A stretch of 64,000 bases of DNA from assembly GCA_944474755.1 (NCBI GenBank), contig OX104113.1, positions 59,788,074-59,852,073 of the forward strand, given 5' to 3'. The stretch is from Limnoperna fortunei. Lineage: Eukaryota > Mollusca > Bivalvia > Mytilida > Modiolidae. Shown here in pieces: positions 24,101 through 58,881 of the stretch (position 1 is its first letter; each line of letters opens with the position of its first letter). The position numbers and the translations under genes were made by a program. Below the pieces are notes generated by a model. That model did no database searches. It was given only the letters and a program-made list of their open reading frames with translations, and was not told the origin of the DNA.

Positions 24101-25736
24101 TTTTATTTAATGGCAAAATAACTTTATAAATTGTGTTCAGATTTAAGTATTGAATAGTTATTTTAAATTAAGTGCATGTACATTTATATAATTTATTACA
24201 TTCACTGTCTTGACTTCAGGTAATAACTTTTAACAACAGTTTCTAATGTTGATAAAAAATGGCAATATCATTCTTTCAGAATGAAAATGTTTAGTAGATT
24301 AATATATATTATATGGAGGGACTTTCTGACATCAGTGTTAAAATAAATGTTATTTGTTTAAAAGAGTTTGAAAACGGAATGGGATGATATTAACAAAACT
24401 TACATAGACATCACCAATACACATTGGTTGGCCTCTTACTTAGACCTACTTCTAGATATAGGCTCAGAAAAACTAGAGACTTGACTCCATAACAAACATG
24501 ATGACTTCATATTACCGTTAATTGGTAGCAACATTCCTGCAGCTCCAGTATATGGTGTGTACATTTCACAACTTATAAGTTATGATAGATCCTGCAATCA
24601 GTATGTGCTAGACCACTTACTGTTGTTGACAACTAAGCTACTAAGTATTTGTTGTTCCTATGTTGATGTTATTATTGATCTTTATGAATAATCGATCTCT
24701 GAAATACCAATGGACATTTTCGTTGAGTCATATGTAGTATTTTCTATTCCTGGATTTGTCTTTTTCCTAGACATGACAATAAGTAACTCAAAGGGTGTCT
24801 AATTGAGAGTCAGGCACTGCTTACTTGTCCAAAGCACCTGAGTACACCCATGGTTTTAATTGGGTTTGGGTTACTCACTTACTGTTTTTGTGTTTTCTGG
24901 TTTTTGTTTTTGTTTGTCTATATCCAGATTTGTAACTGTCACTTGACTTTCAACTCTTATTGTTCGGTCGGTTCCTTCATGCCTTTTTCTGCCATGTACT
25001 TGAGTTCAGTTTTTATTAGGAGAGAGTACCAGGTGAGAACCTTCCACAGTCCAATACTTCAGTTGAAATTGGAAGAAGTAGACATAGGTTAATTGTTTAA
25101 AGATTTACTTTCAAATAAGCATACTAAGTTTTAATAAACCTGGTAATTTCATAATTCCTCATCTTATGGTGGATGTGTTGTTCTACATTTGATCTTTTTA
25201 AATTTTTTTTTCACAAGAATAAATCAATTGGTCAATCCATTTGTTATTTATATCTGTTAATTTGTCTTTAATCTATTAAGACCAAGATGTGGTACTATTA
25301 TCATTTAGACTAAACTATTGACCTCCCGTTAAATGTCCCTGATGTACATGTATTTGTTGTTGTATTATTTACCATACCATACCAAGTGTCTACATGTATT
25401 TTACAATTTCAAATTTTAATTTTCAAACTCCATTTCACAAAATGTTTATTATTGTTTGAAATGTAATATCACAATCTCATTGATTCACTGTCATGTTCAA
25501 TTTTAGGTTTTGACGGAAATATTTGTATATACGATACAACAAAAGAACTAGCCAATGACTCAACATATAGTTTTACAGAGCCAATATTTATACATGAAGG
25601 TCATGTAAAGAATATGTCTGACCAATCCGATTTTGTAAAAACTGTTGCTCATTTATGGCATCCATGGAAACAAGACTTACTGATGTCTTCTGCAACAGAT
25701 GGATCCTTACATGCTTGGGAGTATTGTCTTCTATGA
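9198..25736 (+). CDS. WDR73: WD repeat-containing protein 73
   Basis: Ten exons join in frame to 372 aa (human about 378): 9198-9238, 12040-12107, 13222-13310, 14236-14324, 14796-14863, 15127-15184, 16201-16325, 18924-19237, 21008-21044, 25507-25736. The N-terminus MDSDEEWLFDSVK and the next exon (YDLQHPVTCFDWIGDK) align with WDR73. Later landmarks are QVWQLGS (exon 5), LDIRS and SDIRNGE (exon 8), and GFDGNICIYD, LWHPW and DGSLHAWEY (exon 10), typical WD40 blade strands. The family is a WD40 propeller protein reported to act with the Integrator subunits INTS9/INTS11 and BRAT1; human mutations cause Galloway-Mowat syndrome. All introns are GT-AG and phases agree throughout. The exon 3 donor (GCT|GTAGGT) was chosen because it alone keeps exon 4 in frame. 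Exon 9 is only 37 bp. Exon ends come from reading the sequence, not transcripts. Confidence 0.93.
9433..9482 (+). repeat. Short tandem duplication in WDR73 intron 1
   Basis: Two adjacent copies of a 24-25 bp unit, TTACATTTGTAGTTGATATG followed by ATGC. Confidence 0.85.
10721..10866. repeat. Palindromic mini-element P2
   Basis: About 146 bp in WDR73 intron 1. It begins CAATATTCGTCCATTGTCAG and ends with the near inverse (CTGACAATGTACTCATATTG). The centre is at GGCTCTGCCGAG, so there is almost no loop. A diverged half-copy lies at about 5978-6040, so this is a family and not a chance hairpin. Confidence 0.88.
11117..11225. repeat. Palindromic mini-element P3
   Basis: WDR73 intron 1. The arms begin TTATAGGATTAAACACTGG and end CCAGTGTTTAATCCGTATAA, with a loop of about 16 bp. 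The terminal words are shared with P4 (23264-23395). Confidence 0.85.
13222..13310 (+). CDS. WDR73: WDR73 exon 3, with its 3' end tandemly duplicated
   Basis: Encodes residues 37-66 (NLAVATSSVDKNEIIELSLP and onward). The last part of the exon and its splice donor (13268-13319) are repeated directly downstream at 13320-13371 with a period of 52 bp. The second copy has a stronger-looking donor (GTATGT at 13363), but reading through to it meets a stop (TGA at 13332-13334). The first donor at 13311 is therefore the productive one. Confidence 0.82.
16763..16895 (-). repeat. Single reversed family A unit
   Basis: WDR73 intron 7. The sequence GGTTGCTGATGAATAGTACA, then a GGTAGGTGTCA segment and a CGGTCCAATGACTAC segment, is the reverse complement of one 145-bp unit from family A. 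It is diverged, has no array around it, and adjoins a degraded family B region. Confidence 0.8.
16937..18400 (-). mobile_element. Degraded family B element in WDR73 intron 7
   Basis: Holds diverged units of about 320 bp of the type seen intact at 62990-64000 (CAACATGGCTGCCAGGGCCA near 17038; CCAGTGGGAAAAACGAC near 17230). At 18364-18400 it carries the reverse complement of the family B 5' end (GGTGAGCATAACATGCTCTT followed by GAGAGCC). The terminal hairpin at the low-coordinate end is not recognisable. The orientation is reversed relative to the copy at 39490-41063. Confidence 0.65.
19859..20742. mobile_element. Non-autonomous hAT element
   Basis: An 884-bp element in WDR73 intron 8. It begins CAGGGGTCTGGAA and ends TTCCGGACCCTTG, imperfect inverted termini of hAT type. 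It is flanked by a perfect 8-bp target duplication, GTTTATAC, at 19851-19858 and 20743-20750, the length characteristic of hAT insertion. There is no transposase reading frame inside. Confidence 0.88.
21046..23262 (+). repeat. 49-bp minisatellite array in WDR73 intron 9
   Basis: Roughly 44 copies of a 49-bp unit (TTCATAGTATTTTGGTTCAT, then ACACCAGGTTGTTACTATTG, then TAGCACAGG). It starts within a few bases of the exon 9 splice donor, so the donor context is part of the first unit. Blocks of units recur: an ATTGTAGCACAGGTTCAAAT variant appears at about 21235, 21576 and 22410, at whole multiples of the unit. A segment of about 95 bp at 23033-23128 (CAGGAGCCCAACAATATAG) interrupts it. Confidence 0.93.
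23264..23395. repeat. Palindromic mini-element P4
   Basis: Directly after the 49-bp array. The arms begin TTATAGGATTAAATGCTTAT and end ATAAGCATTTAATCCTTATAA. Its ends and the following TTCT match P3, although the interiors differ. Confidence 0.85.
24390..24980 (+). mobile_element. Retroelement fragment in WDR73 intron 9
   Basis: Decayed, 5'-truncated copy of the same retroelement as 25783-26665. It matches the end of the reverse-transcriptase protein (residues like AAPVYGVYISQLI from about 24540) and the 3' untranslated part (CTAGACATGACAATAAGTAA, 24767). Stops and frameshifts break it. Confidence 0.8.
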
Positions 25737-25746
25737 TTTTGACAAA

Positions 25747-25752
25747 AATAAA
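25747..25752 (+). terminator. WDR73 polyadenylation signal
   Basis: AATAAA lies 11 bp after the WDR73 stop codon. It implies an unusually short 3' UTR of a few tens of bases before the retroelement fragment begins. Confidence 0.6.
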
Positions 25753-25782
25753 CATAATTAAAAATTGTTTATTATATTACAG

Positions 25783-26665
25783 CCATCCCTCATATCCAGC
25801 TTAAAACTAGGCTTAAAGATCTTATAAAACGCTGCTTTTTCAAGAAAAACGGAAAGAGACGATACAAATACCTAGTAATTAGTCATGACAGAACTTACTT
25901 CGTCATTAATGACTCTAAATCTACTACTAAATATACTGAAGACCAAATCTGTCGTCATATGTTAGATTTTCTGACTGACAATATATTTTGGTGACTATTT
26001 ACATTCAATTTACCCTAGCGAGCTTGAAATTAAAGACACCACCAATACACTAAGCTCAGCCTCTTACTTAGACCTACTTCTAGAAATAGACTCAGGAAAA
26101 CTACAAACTAGACTCCACGACAAACGTGATGACTTCAACTTTCCAATTGTCAACTTCCCGTTCATCGACAGCAACATTCCAGCAGCTCCAGCGTATGGTG
26201 TGTACATTTCACAACTTATACGTTATTCTGGATCCTGCGATCGGTATTCTGATTTTCTAGACCGATCCCTGTTGTTGACTGCTAAACTACTCAAACAAGG
26301 GTTTGTTGCACCTAGGTTGATGTTATCTCCAGAAATTCTATGGTCGTCACCATGACTTAATTGATCGTTATGGGAAATCAGTGTCTCAATTACGATCTGA
26401 CATGTTTGCGGAGTCATAGGTAGTGATTCCTATTCCTGGATTTGACTTTTCCCTAGACATGACAATGAGTAACTCGACGGGTGTCTAATTAGAGGCAGGC
26501 ACTGCTTACTCGTCCGGAGCACCTGAGTGCACCCATGGTTTTTATTGGGTTCGGGTTACTCTCTGTTTTTTGTGTTTTTGGTTTTTGTGTTGCGTTTTGT
26601 CTATATCCGGATTTGTAACTGTCCCTTGACTTTTGGCTCTTGTTGTTTGGTCGGTTTTCTTTGCT
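25783..26665 (+). pseudogene. Reverse-transcriptase retroelement remnant
   Basis: Between the convergent WDR73 and EARS2 genes. The first part encodes residues such as KNGKRRYKYLVISHDRTYF, then a QICRHMLDFLTDNIF block ending in a stop at 25993. The next readable block resumes at the YPSELEIKDTT segment and continues through SASYLDLLLEIDSGKL, RLHDKRDDFNFPIVNFPF and AYGVYISQLIRYSGSCD. The catalytic stretch that normally lies between these blocks is absent. The frame is further broken near 26310, and the protein would end at about 26419. A 3' untranslated part follows. I recognise an animal retroelement RT (possibly Penelope-related), but the clade is not certain. Confidence 0.8.
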
Positions 26666-27011
26666 ATTTTTCTTACATATGCTTGTAGTTAATCGTTAAA
26701 GTTCATAAAAATAGATTACCCAAAACAAGCCCACTCTTGCCTTTAAAATATATAAATGCAAGCAAATTTTGAAAAATTACAGATAAGACCACTGTTTTTC
26801 AGCAATCAGACAAAGTGGAATAGAATAAGATTTCACATAATAATGTAATAGAAAGCAGAATTTTTAAACACACATTTTGTTATCAAGAGAGAAGAGAGAT
26901 TAAACATCTTTGACTTGTAAAAGTTTGTTACAGATATTTCATAAGTTTTACAGCCAAAAGCAGCAGTTTAAACAGAAAGGATTAAGCCAGAAAGGATTTA
27001 AAATTATAAAT

Positions 27012-27017
27012 TTTATT
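27012..27017 (-). terminator. EARS2 polyadenylation signal
   Basis: AATAAA on the minus strand, about 170 bp after the EARS2 stop codon. No closer match was seen. Confidence 0.5.
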
Positions 27018-27187
27018 TGGTCAAAAAAAAGTCACATTAGGATTATACACATAAATTTAGACAATTGAACTTGACACAAAAACATTTTGAACAAATGGGT
27101 TTACCACACATATATTGTAAACACATATATTCATGTTTGAATAAGAGAAGACATAAGCTGAAACAATTCTGGATTGAAATATTATGA

Positions 27188-51513
<24,326 letters not shown>

Positions 51514-51807
51514 TCACCAAAAGCCTAATCTCAAGGGTGCAATCACTTAATTATTAAAGCCATTAAAGCTAGTTTTTATAAAAGCAGACGGTACAAAGTT
51601 TACAGATGTTAAAACAAGTTGTATATCAAATATAGAAAGTAGAACAAGTGGTATCTTAACAAAGACATAACAAATAATATAAAATCTCATGATGAATTAC
51701 ACAACTATTCTTTAAATTCTTTCTGCACCGCAACTGTTTTCCCCTTTTGTAAGTTCCATTATGTAAATTATTATTTAACGGTTTATGCATATCGTTTAAA
51801 AAATATC

Positions 51808-51956
51808 GTGTCAACAATGGCTGAAAAAGTCTTTTGCGAGAGGAAAATAATAAAAATAATAAGCATAAAAGTTTTATTTTTAAAGTCAGAAATTACAACA
51901 AACGGAAAACATAAGCTTATTATCCCGCAAAAGATTATTTCAGCCATTGTTGACAC
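51808..51956. repeat. Palindromic mini-element P6
   Basis: Arms of about 45 bp: GTGTCAACAATGGCTGAAAA (51808) against CAGCCATTGTTGACAC (51956), both also carrying CTTTTGCG/CGCAAAAG and TTATTATCC-type words. Intergenic, about 370 bp upstream of EARS2. Confidence 0.88.
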
Positions 51957-52401
51957 ATAGCCGAATGATAACGCCAATGAAGAATGTATATAAACAATGG
52001 GGGAACATTCATATTTGTGTCGGTCTAAAACTTGTGTAGTTACTTTTATAATGTAATTTTCATATAAATGTACAAATACAGACATTAAATTGTTTTAAAT
52101 TATAGAGACGAAACCCTTTAATTAGACAATTCAGAATAACCAAAATATCTTCTATTTGTACACCACATTACATAAGAAAGATTTTTAAAAAAAGAATTAC
52201 ATTGCAAAAGCATTACAATAATTGACGTAATTGACGTTTTAGATAGACACGAATTTTACTTGAAGCATTGAAGAATATTAAGTGTTAAAAATGTAAGGTT
52301 CATCATCGAAACTGATGAATTAGAAGATGCAAGAATCAAACATCCTTATAATTTCCGTTGTGCTGACACTTCATATATCCAAGTTTTTAATAAAGTGCTT
52401 T

Positions 52402-52865
52402 AGAATTGTGAAATGACAAAATTGGCGAAAAACAAACTCGATGAACAGTTTAATCATGAGAAATTTATGGGAGAAAATGATCCCCCTTGGAGATTGGATC
52501 AGCAAACGACGGTGGACTGTGGCTTATAGATATCCGCTTAATCATTCTTTAAGATAAGAATTTTTTTGTTAAACCACGGTTCATGTCGCCTGATAAAAAT
52601 CCGCATTCAAATACAATTGAATTAGGCGGGGCTTAGCTATGCTATAATCAAACATTTTTTTTAGGTATTCCATAAAGCATGCTCCACTTCTTGGCGTCAT
52701 TCAAAATACCAAATGAACTATATATAGATCGTCTAGACTGACCGTCTAGCACGTGATCGTCTGACAACATTAATGTGAATTGTGAATTGTAGAATTGTGA
52801 AATGACAAAATTGGCGGAAACAAACTCGATGAATAGTTAAACATGAGAAATTTATGGGAGAAAAT
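52402..52865 (+). repeat. Duplicated intergenic block (A-B-A')
   Basis: Segment A (52402-52478, TAGAATTGTGAAATGACAAA) recurs as A' at about 52788-52865. Segment B (52536-52761, GCTTAATCATTCTTTAAGAT) lies between them, and a second B lies at 56298-56529, beyond the hAT element. A' stops matching A exactly at 52866. Confidence 0.8.
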
Positions 52866-52879
52866 CAGTGGCGTAGCTG
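52866..52879 (+). mobile_element. Candidate 5' terminus of the hAT element
   Basis: CAGTGGCGTAGCTG is of the hAT terminal-repeat type and begins exactly where A' diverges from A. No inverse (CGCCACTG) was found downstream to about 58300, so the 3' end appears lost. Confidence 0.55.
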
Positions 52880-53385
52880 TTTATTAGCACTGTAAGCATG
52901 TGCTTACAAATAATTTTGGCAATTTTTTTTTTTTCGTATTTGCATTTTTCTGGGTTTATGAATATATGAAGTTCAAGATCAAATCAATGGACGCACAAAG
53001 TTAAACATTTAACATAATTATAGTTATTACTACATTATTTGTGTATACTGTTCAACATCTCGTTTGATCTTGAATTACGATTAATCAAAAATCGACCTAC
53101 ATTGTATGCCAAAAACGACTTGCGACCTCCCCGAAAATATAGCTTTTAAAATGCGACATGAGGAGTTACCCTGTTGGTGCCCCAAAAGTAACTGCGTTTA
53201 ATTTACTTCTTGACTCATGACGTCACGATTTTAACCTGCGTCCTTTATAAATCTTGAACAGTTTGATTAAGCAATCCGGCTATCATTCACATTGAGTGAA
53301 TTATTCACGATTTATTCGTGCTACCGTAGCATTTCATAAAATAATAATAAGTTTACATAAATCAGTAGCAAGCAGATCAATTAAA

Positions 53386-55812
53386 ATGAAGAGGAGTAAG
53401 TCTTCCGAAATAGACAAGGGACAAAGTAAAGTGACGAAATATTTTTCGAAACCGCAAAATGTCTCATCTGCGGCTCCCTCTACAAGTATTGATGAACATC
53501 CCGTAGAAAAACAAAAAAGCGATGTTGTACCTATTAATCCGCCCACATTTGAATCAGGGTCTGCCCATCTTGAACAGAGCATCGCTGATCCAGATAGCAA
53601 TGCTGCTTCTGTTAGCCCACCCATATTGGAACCAGAGTCCAAATCTACCCAGCCTACAACATTTGATATTGCATTGCATAAAACAACTGTTGATGACAAA
53701 CAAAAGCTTTTCTTATTAAAGAATAATTGGCTCACGTTCCGACATCGTTTGTTTTTCCCCTTAGAAAGATTCGAGGGGTAAATAGGACATTTACCAGATC
53801 ATGGCTAGAGAAATTCCCTTGGCTCAGATATTCACAATCTGAAGATGGTCTTTATTGTTTATATTGTGTGCTGTTCAACAGTGATGAACATGCATTTGTT
53901 CGTGACCCTGTGAATGACTGGGCAAACTTGGGGACTTTAATCAAACGTCACTTGAAGCAATCTGGGCATGGAAATTGTGTGGAAAAAAGCGAAAATTTTG
54001 TGGCCGTCGCTGAGGGCAAAAAGGAAGATGTCATTTCTATGCTGAGTACCTCTTTCCAGCATAAAATTTCGAGAAATCGGGATATTCTAAAGAGCATCTT
54101 GAAGACTATCTACCTGTGTGGAAAACAGAATATTCCCCTCCGTGGTCATACGGAAGACAAGAGTAATTATCGCTTTGATCAAATTTAGAGCTGAAACTGA
54201 TAAGATTTTAGCTGATCATCTACAGAATAGTCCCCCAAATGCCAGATATTTATCACCCCAAATCCAAAATGAGCTGATCAGTATTTGTGGCGATCAAATA
54301 AAGCGACGTATTGTCCAGGAGTGCAATGCTGCTAACTGTTTCAGTATCATTGCTGACGAAACCACAGACGTGTCAACCATTGAGCAGGTCGCGTTATGCC
54401 TTCGTTATGTCGATACTGATACAGATGGGGTATTGAAAGTAAAAGAGGGATTTGTCGGATTTGCTGAAGCCAGTTCTACAACCGGAGAAGCTCTTGCGGC
54501 AACCATTATGGGAAAACTCAACGAGTATGGAATAGTCACACAGGCTATGAGGGGACAGGGGTATGACGGGGCTGCTAATATGGCGGGTAAACTTTCTGGG
54601 GTTAGAACCCGTATTCAAGCAGAAATCCCAGAAGCCCATTATGTACATTGCTATGCACACTGCTTGAATTTGGCTGTGGTCAAATCGTGTCAACTCCCAA
54701 TCATCCGAAATGCCGTTGATATAGTAAAGGATGTTTCGTTTGCTTTTAGTTATTCTTCAAAGCGAACAGGAAGGTTTAAAACAATGCTGGAACAGGCTGA
54801 TGCAGAACAAAGAGAGGTGCTTGATGGTCGCCGAAAAATCAAGGGTATGTGCGAGACTAGATGGTCTAGTAGGGCCGACGCTTTAAACACATTCAAGTCA
54901 GCACATTCCATCATTGTTGACACCTTAGATGACCTAGCGACAGATGGTGATAAAAATGCAAAACAATTGAAACTTGCTATTCAAGATTTTGGGTTCATGG
55001 TTGCTCTTATTGTAGCAGAGCATGTTTTGCAGTACAGTTTAGCTCTTTCAAACTTGCTACAGCGACCCACTCTTGACCTCGTTGAGGCTGCATCGGAGGC
55101 AAAAACTGTCGTCGAAAGCTTCAGAAGAATCAGGCAGGACGACAATATTTGGCAACAACTTTATACAGAAATCCTAACGCTTGCCAGGAAACAAGATGTA
55201 CAACCTTCTAAACCTAGAACGGCAGGTAGACAACAACATAGAACCAATACCCCAGCGGACACACCTGAACAGTACTGGAGAAGGTCCCTATTCTACCCCT
55301 TGCTCGATCATATGGCCAATGAAATCGAAGAGAGGATCATAGTTCCCAAAGACAGGTTCCTTGCCCAGTACCTGATTCCATCCAGACTTAATTTGCTAAC
55401 TCCTGATATGGAAGCCAGTGTTTTTGCTCCATTTGCTGCGGACTTGTCAGAAGGTAAATTAGCAACATCTCGAACGGAGTTGGTCAGATGGAGGTGCAAG
55501 TGGGATAATATCAATGAGAAGCCTAGATCTTTGATTGAAACCCTCCAACATGCTAATCCTGAGCTGTTTCCAAACATTCACACAGCTGTTAAGATTCTCC
55601 TGTCCATGCCAGTCACTTCTGCAACAGCGGAGCGGTCCTTCAGTGCACTGAAACGTGTTAAGACCTATCTTCGGTCGACGATGGTAGAGGACAGGTTGAA
55701 TGGCTTGTCACTGATGCATGTGCATCCAGAAATCCAAATAGATTTTGATGAAGCCATCAATACTTTTGCATCAGATGGTAACCGCAAAATCCATCTTCTG
55801 TTCCCTTATTAA
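53386..55812 (+). pseudogene. hAT-family transposase (DUF4371/ZMYM1-like), two frameshifts
   Basis: Intronless transposase gene in three frame pieces: 53386-53778, about 53775-54170 and about 54168-55812. The frame breaks lie in a GGGG run near 53775 and near 54168. Piece 1 starts MKRSKSSEIDKGQSK. Piece 2 carries the zinc-binding TTF-type block (WLEKFPWLRYS, then GLYCLYCVLF). Piece 3 has the RNase H-like core: ADETTD (catalytic Asp at 54355-54357), GYDGAANMAGK (Asp at 54565-54567), the HCYAHCLNLAV segment, and the C-terminal dimerisation block SATAERSFSALKRVKTYLRS with its Glu at 55630-55632. All three acidic residues are kept. DUF4371 proteins are usually 700-800 aa; the pieces together would give about 800. 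The breaks mean no full protein as read; a sequencing error is possible. The base composition is less AT-rich than the surroundings, fitting a transferred or recently mobile element. Confidence 0.85.
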
Positions 55813-56044
55813 GCTGGTCGATTATTACAGTTTGAAGTAGATTGAATGGTTGTGTTTCAAGTCAGTGATCAAGATTTGGGGTTGTTCTGACTTTCTCGTT
55901 GATCTTCTTTGTGTTATCACTAGTGGAGTTTTTTTATATACTCAGACTCAGACTTCTTGAGTATACCCAGTTGTATTTTCGCCAGGGGACCCTATATGAA
56001 TGGTCCCTGTTTGCACCAATGTCTTGAAGATAACTCTCAGATAA

Positions 56045-56165
56045 CTGTTTAAAAAAAGTTTTAAAAAATAAAAAAAAAAAAAATAAAAAAAATAAAAAAT
56101 GAAAAAAAAAAAGAAAAAAAGAGAGAAAAAAGAAAAAAAAGAAAAAAAAACCTAAAAAAATCAAA
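56045..56165 (+). repeat. A-rich tract
   Basis: About 110 bp of almost pure A with scattered T and G, 240 bp after the hAT gene. Confidence 0.9.
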
Positions 56166-56297
56166 GCTGGCTGTGATAACTTACTATCTGATATTCATGT
56201 TTTTGTGCATTTTTAATCATTACTTCAATAGCGAAATGTGTGGGTAAAAGTGCCTGGAGAAGGCCAAAGTCATCCTTCGACTTCCAAATTCTGTTCA

Positions 56298-56529
56298 GCT
56301 TAATCATTCTTTAACATAAGAAATTTCTTGTTAAACTACGGTTCATGTCGGCTGATAAAAATCCCTGTGCAGGGGCATTCAAATACAATTGAAGTAGGCG
56401 GGGCTTAGCTATGGTAGAATCAACCAATTTTTTAGATATTCCATAGAGCAAGCTCCACCTCTTGCCGTCATTCAAAATACAAAATAACTACATAGATCGT
56501 CTAGACTGACCTTCTAGCACGTGATCGTC
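56298..56529 (+). repeat. Second copy of block B
   Basis: Matches 52536-52761 in the same orientation: GCTTAATCATTCTTTAACAT, GGCGGGGCTTAGCTATG, GATCGTCTAGACTGACC, CTAGCACGTGATCGTC. A 14-bp insertion (CTGTGCAGGGGCAT region) is unique to this copy. Confidence 0.85.
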
Positions 56530-56671
56530 AAATAATGTCAAGTCCATTTCAAATTCTATTGATTGAATTATGTCACAAAACATATATACCACGCCTTTTA
56601 ACGTAAGCGTCTCATAGTTAACTGGAAAACGACGTGATATATATAATACCTAAATGTTTAAAAAAAAAGTG

Positions 56672-56895
56672 TCTCGGAGACGCTGATGTCCCGCTTGGCA
56701 CATATTGGTAAACACCCCTCTTTTCTAGGTTCAATCGAATGTGAAATATTTGGCAAAGCCAAACAGAATTATGAAAGTAGAAGATCTCGTGTACCCCAAG
56801 TTTCATGAAGTTGTGAAGTCATATTAAGCTTCATAAAAAGCTTAAATACATAGGAAAACTTGAGGTGGGACGGACGAACAAACAGACCTAAAATT
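56672..56895 (+). repeat. Family G dispersed repeat, copy 2
   Basis: GTGTCTCGGAGACGCTGATG, CGCTTGGCACATA, GAAGATCTCGTG, TTTCATGAAGTTGTGAAGTC and GGACGAACAAACAG. It is collinear with 45788-46085. Confidence 0.75.
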
Positions 56896-56899
56896 TACA

Positions 56900-58880
56900 T
56901 GTCCCCCATCTTTCGTTGGCTGGACATAAAATGCTATTAAGGCGGGAAAATTCAAGAAAGAGCTCCGAGGATGGGTTAAAAACACGGAAATTACAAACTA
57001 TTGCTGTTGTAACATACAAAATAATTCGTAAATTGAGCCCGCAATTTCTTTATTATTAAATCAATATAATTGTAAAAGTCGAATCTAATTTTAAGATCAC
57101 TAGAAACAACAGTATTACCCAGAGTTAATACAACTAAATATGAATTGCAGCACCGACCTAGAGTTGCAAACTCATGAAAACATCTTTGTAACAATTCAAA
57201 TTAATACTATCCCGGAAATAAGCTGTCAGTACAGTGCATGCATGTCATGTTTGGTGGCGTATGCTTTATTATTGTTATTTGGTCTGCTGTTTTTTCTTGC
57301 TTGATATTTGTGCTGTGTCATAATTAGTTCCGAGTTTATAATGCTATGATTATAATCTTGCATGCACGATCATAATATTTCTGTGTTAAAAAAGCTAGTG
57401 CTAACTTGGTTTGCATGTAGTGCTTTGTATTCGGTGCTTTCTTGGTCTCGTGATTTTTCTCCATTGATATTTTAGTTGTTGAGCAGCTATGTTACCGATA
57501 ATATATTTTTTAATTCGCATGTATAATAACTGCTATTCTAAGTAATTTGTATCCGTATAAACATTTATTTTTTCTAGTTTGACCTAATACAACGAACTCT
57601 GTGTCTTATTTGAACTATCTTGTTTTCATGCACGTCTCTGTATTGTATGAATGTACAATATACTTTGTCTATATAGCGGATTTAAAGAGTTCGGGTTATA
57701 ATTGTTAATTAAAATCGACTTTAAATAAATCTTTATTTTGATTTTTATATGAAACTGTTGCAGTTCTGATCTTAATTATAAAGTTTAGCAGTTTTGTTTC
57801 TAACTTTGCCGAAATCAGAAACATATTACATCTTACCAAACCAATGAAGATATTTACACATGCAGATAGTGATGGGTGTGGGTTTTTTTACCTATTGCTG
57901 TTCATACAACTATTACACGAGAATTTTCATCTTCGATACGACGTCGTGTGTCTGCTGTTCAATGTCTGTTGTTTGTTTTGATGGATTCTTTTTATGATAT
58001 GGTATAGACATTGGTATATGGTATAGACATTGGTTCTGTCTGTATACATGGTATAGCCACGTGGGTATAGCCAAAATACAATCGGTGTAACTAAAAAGAA
58101 GGTTTCCTGGTTAATTTTTAATGTATTGCATAAAGTATATGTTTCTGGAACACTCGGTTTGTTATATCTTGTAGAAATTAAGGAAGATAATTTAATTGAT
58201 TAGTAAAACTGTATTTTTAAATGTCCTTCAGATCAAATACTTAATAATTACATTTTATATTGAAAATAATCCCACCAGATAGATGAGAGAAGTCGTTGTA
58301 GTTTGATTTCGAAAAACAGACTTGACATTACCGACGTTGGTTGGGAGTTTTTATTTTGTGTGTCGTAAAATATGTAAAATATAGAGAAAAAAAGTATTTT
58401 TAAGTAAAAGATTTATATCTATAATAAATTCTTTCACAAAAAGTTTGAAAACTTTTATAATATTAATATTATTGAAGAAACCTGTATGATGACCTTTACA
58501 TATTTGCGACAAACTCAAGATTTCGTAAGACAGTTTAGACGGAGATAAATACTTTCGAAATGGTATTGATTTCTTTATAAACTTGATCAGGTCGTAGCTA
58601 CGTAAGGCCCGACTCGGGAAACCCCGACTCGGCATGTACTTACGCTCAAATTCAGTTTGTTTATTTATTTTTTGTATACTACTGTCCATGCATAGAAGCA
58701 ATTATTTTTAGAGTTTTCTTTGTGAATTTCTGCTCAAGCTACTGCACGTTAGCAAAATTAAAATAAAAATACAAATATTTATTAGCACAAACTCACTGTA
58801 AAGTACATGGTGAAGTCACAACATTTATCAACATTGATACAAAGTGTGTTATACAAATGTAATACTAGCTACAAAGTACA
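56900..58880. other. Intergenic, no gene seen
   Basis: AT-rich sequence between EARS2 and DNAJC19. Apart from a small duplication of ATATGGTATAGACATTGG at about 57998-58034, nothing recognisable was found. The first exon of DNAJC19 may lie in this region or nearby but was not identified. Confidence 0.45.
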
Positions 58881-58881
58881 A

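Noticed and set aside
53750..53780. Intron explaining the first transposase frame break (acceptor-like TTTTTCCCCTTAG)
   Set aside because: Protein similarity runs continuously up to and after the G run with one base out of step; no matching donor restores the frame without deleting conserved residues.
52536..56529. LTR retrotransposon with direct repeats B as LTRs
   Set aside because: The B copies lack TG...CA ends, the interior encodes a hAT transposase rather than gag-pol, and A' extends outside the proposed left LTR.
58796..58812. DNAJC19 first exon at ACATG|GTGAAG
   Set aside because: One of several ATG|GT words upstream (also near 56418, 58012, 59833); with only one or two codons expected, none can be preferred from sequence alone.
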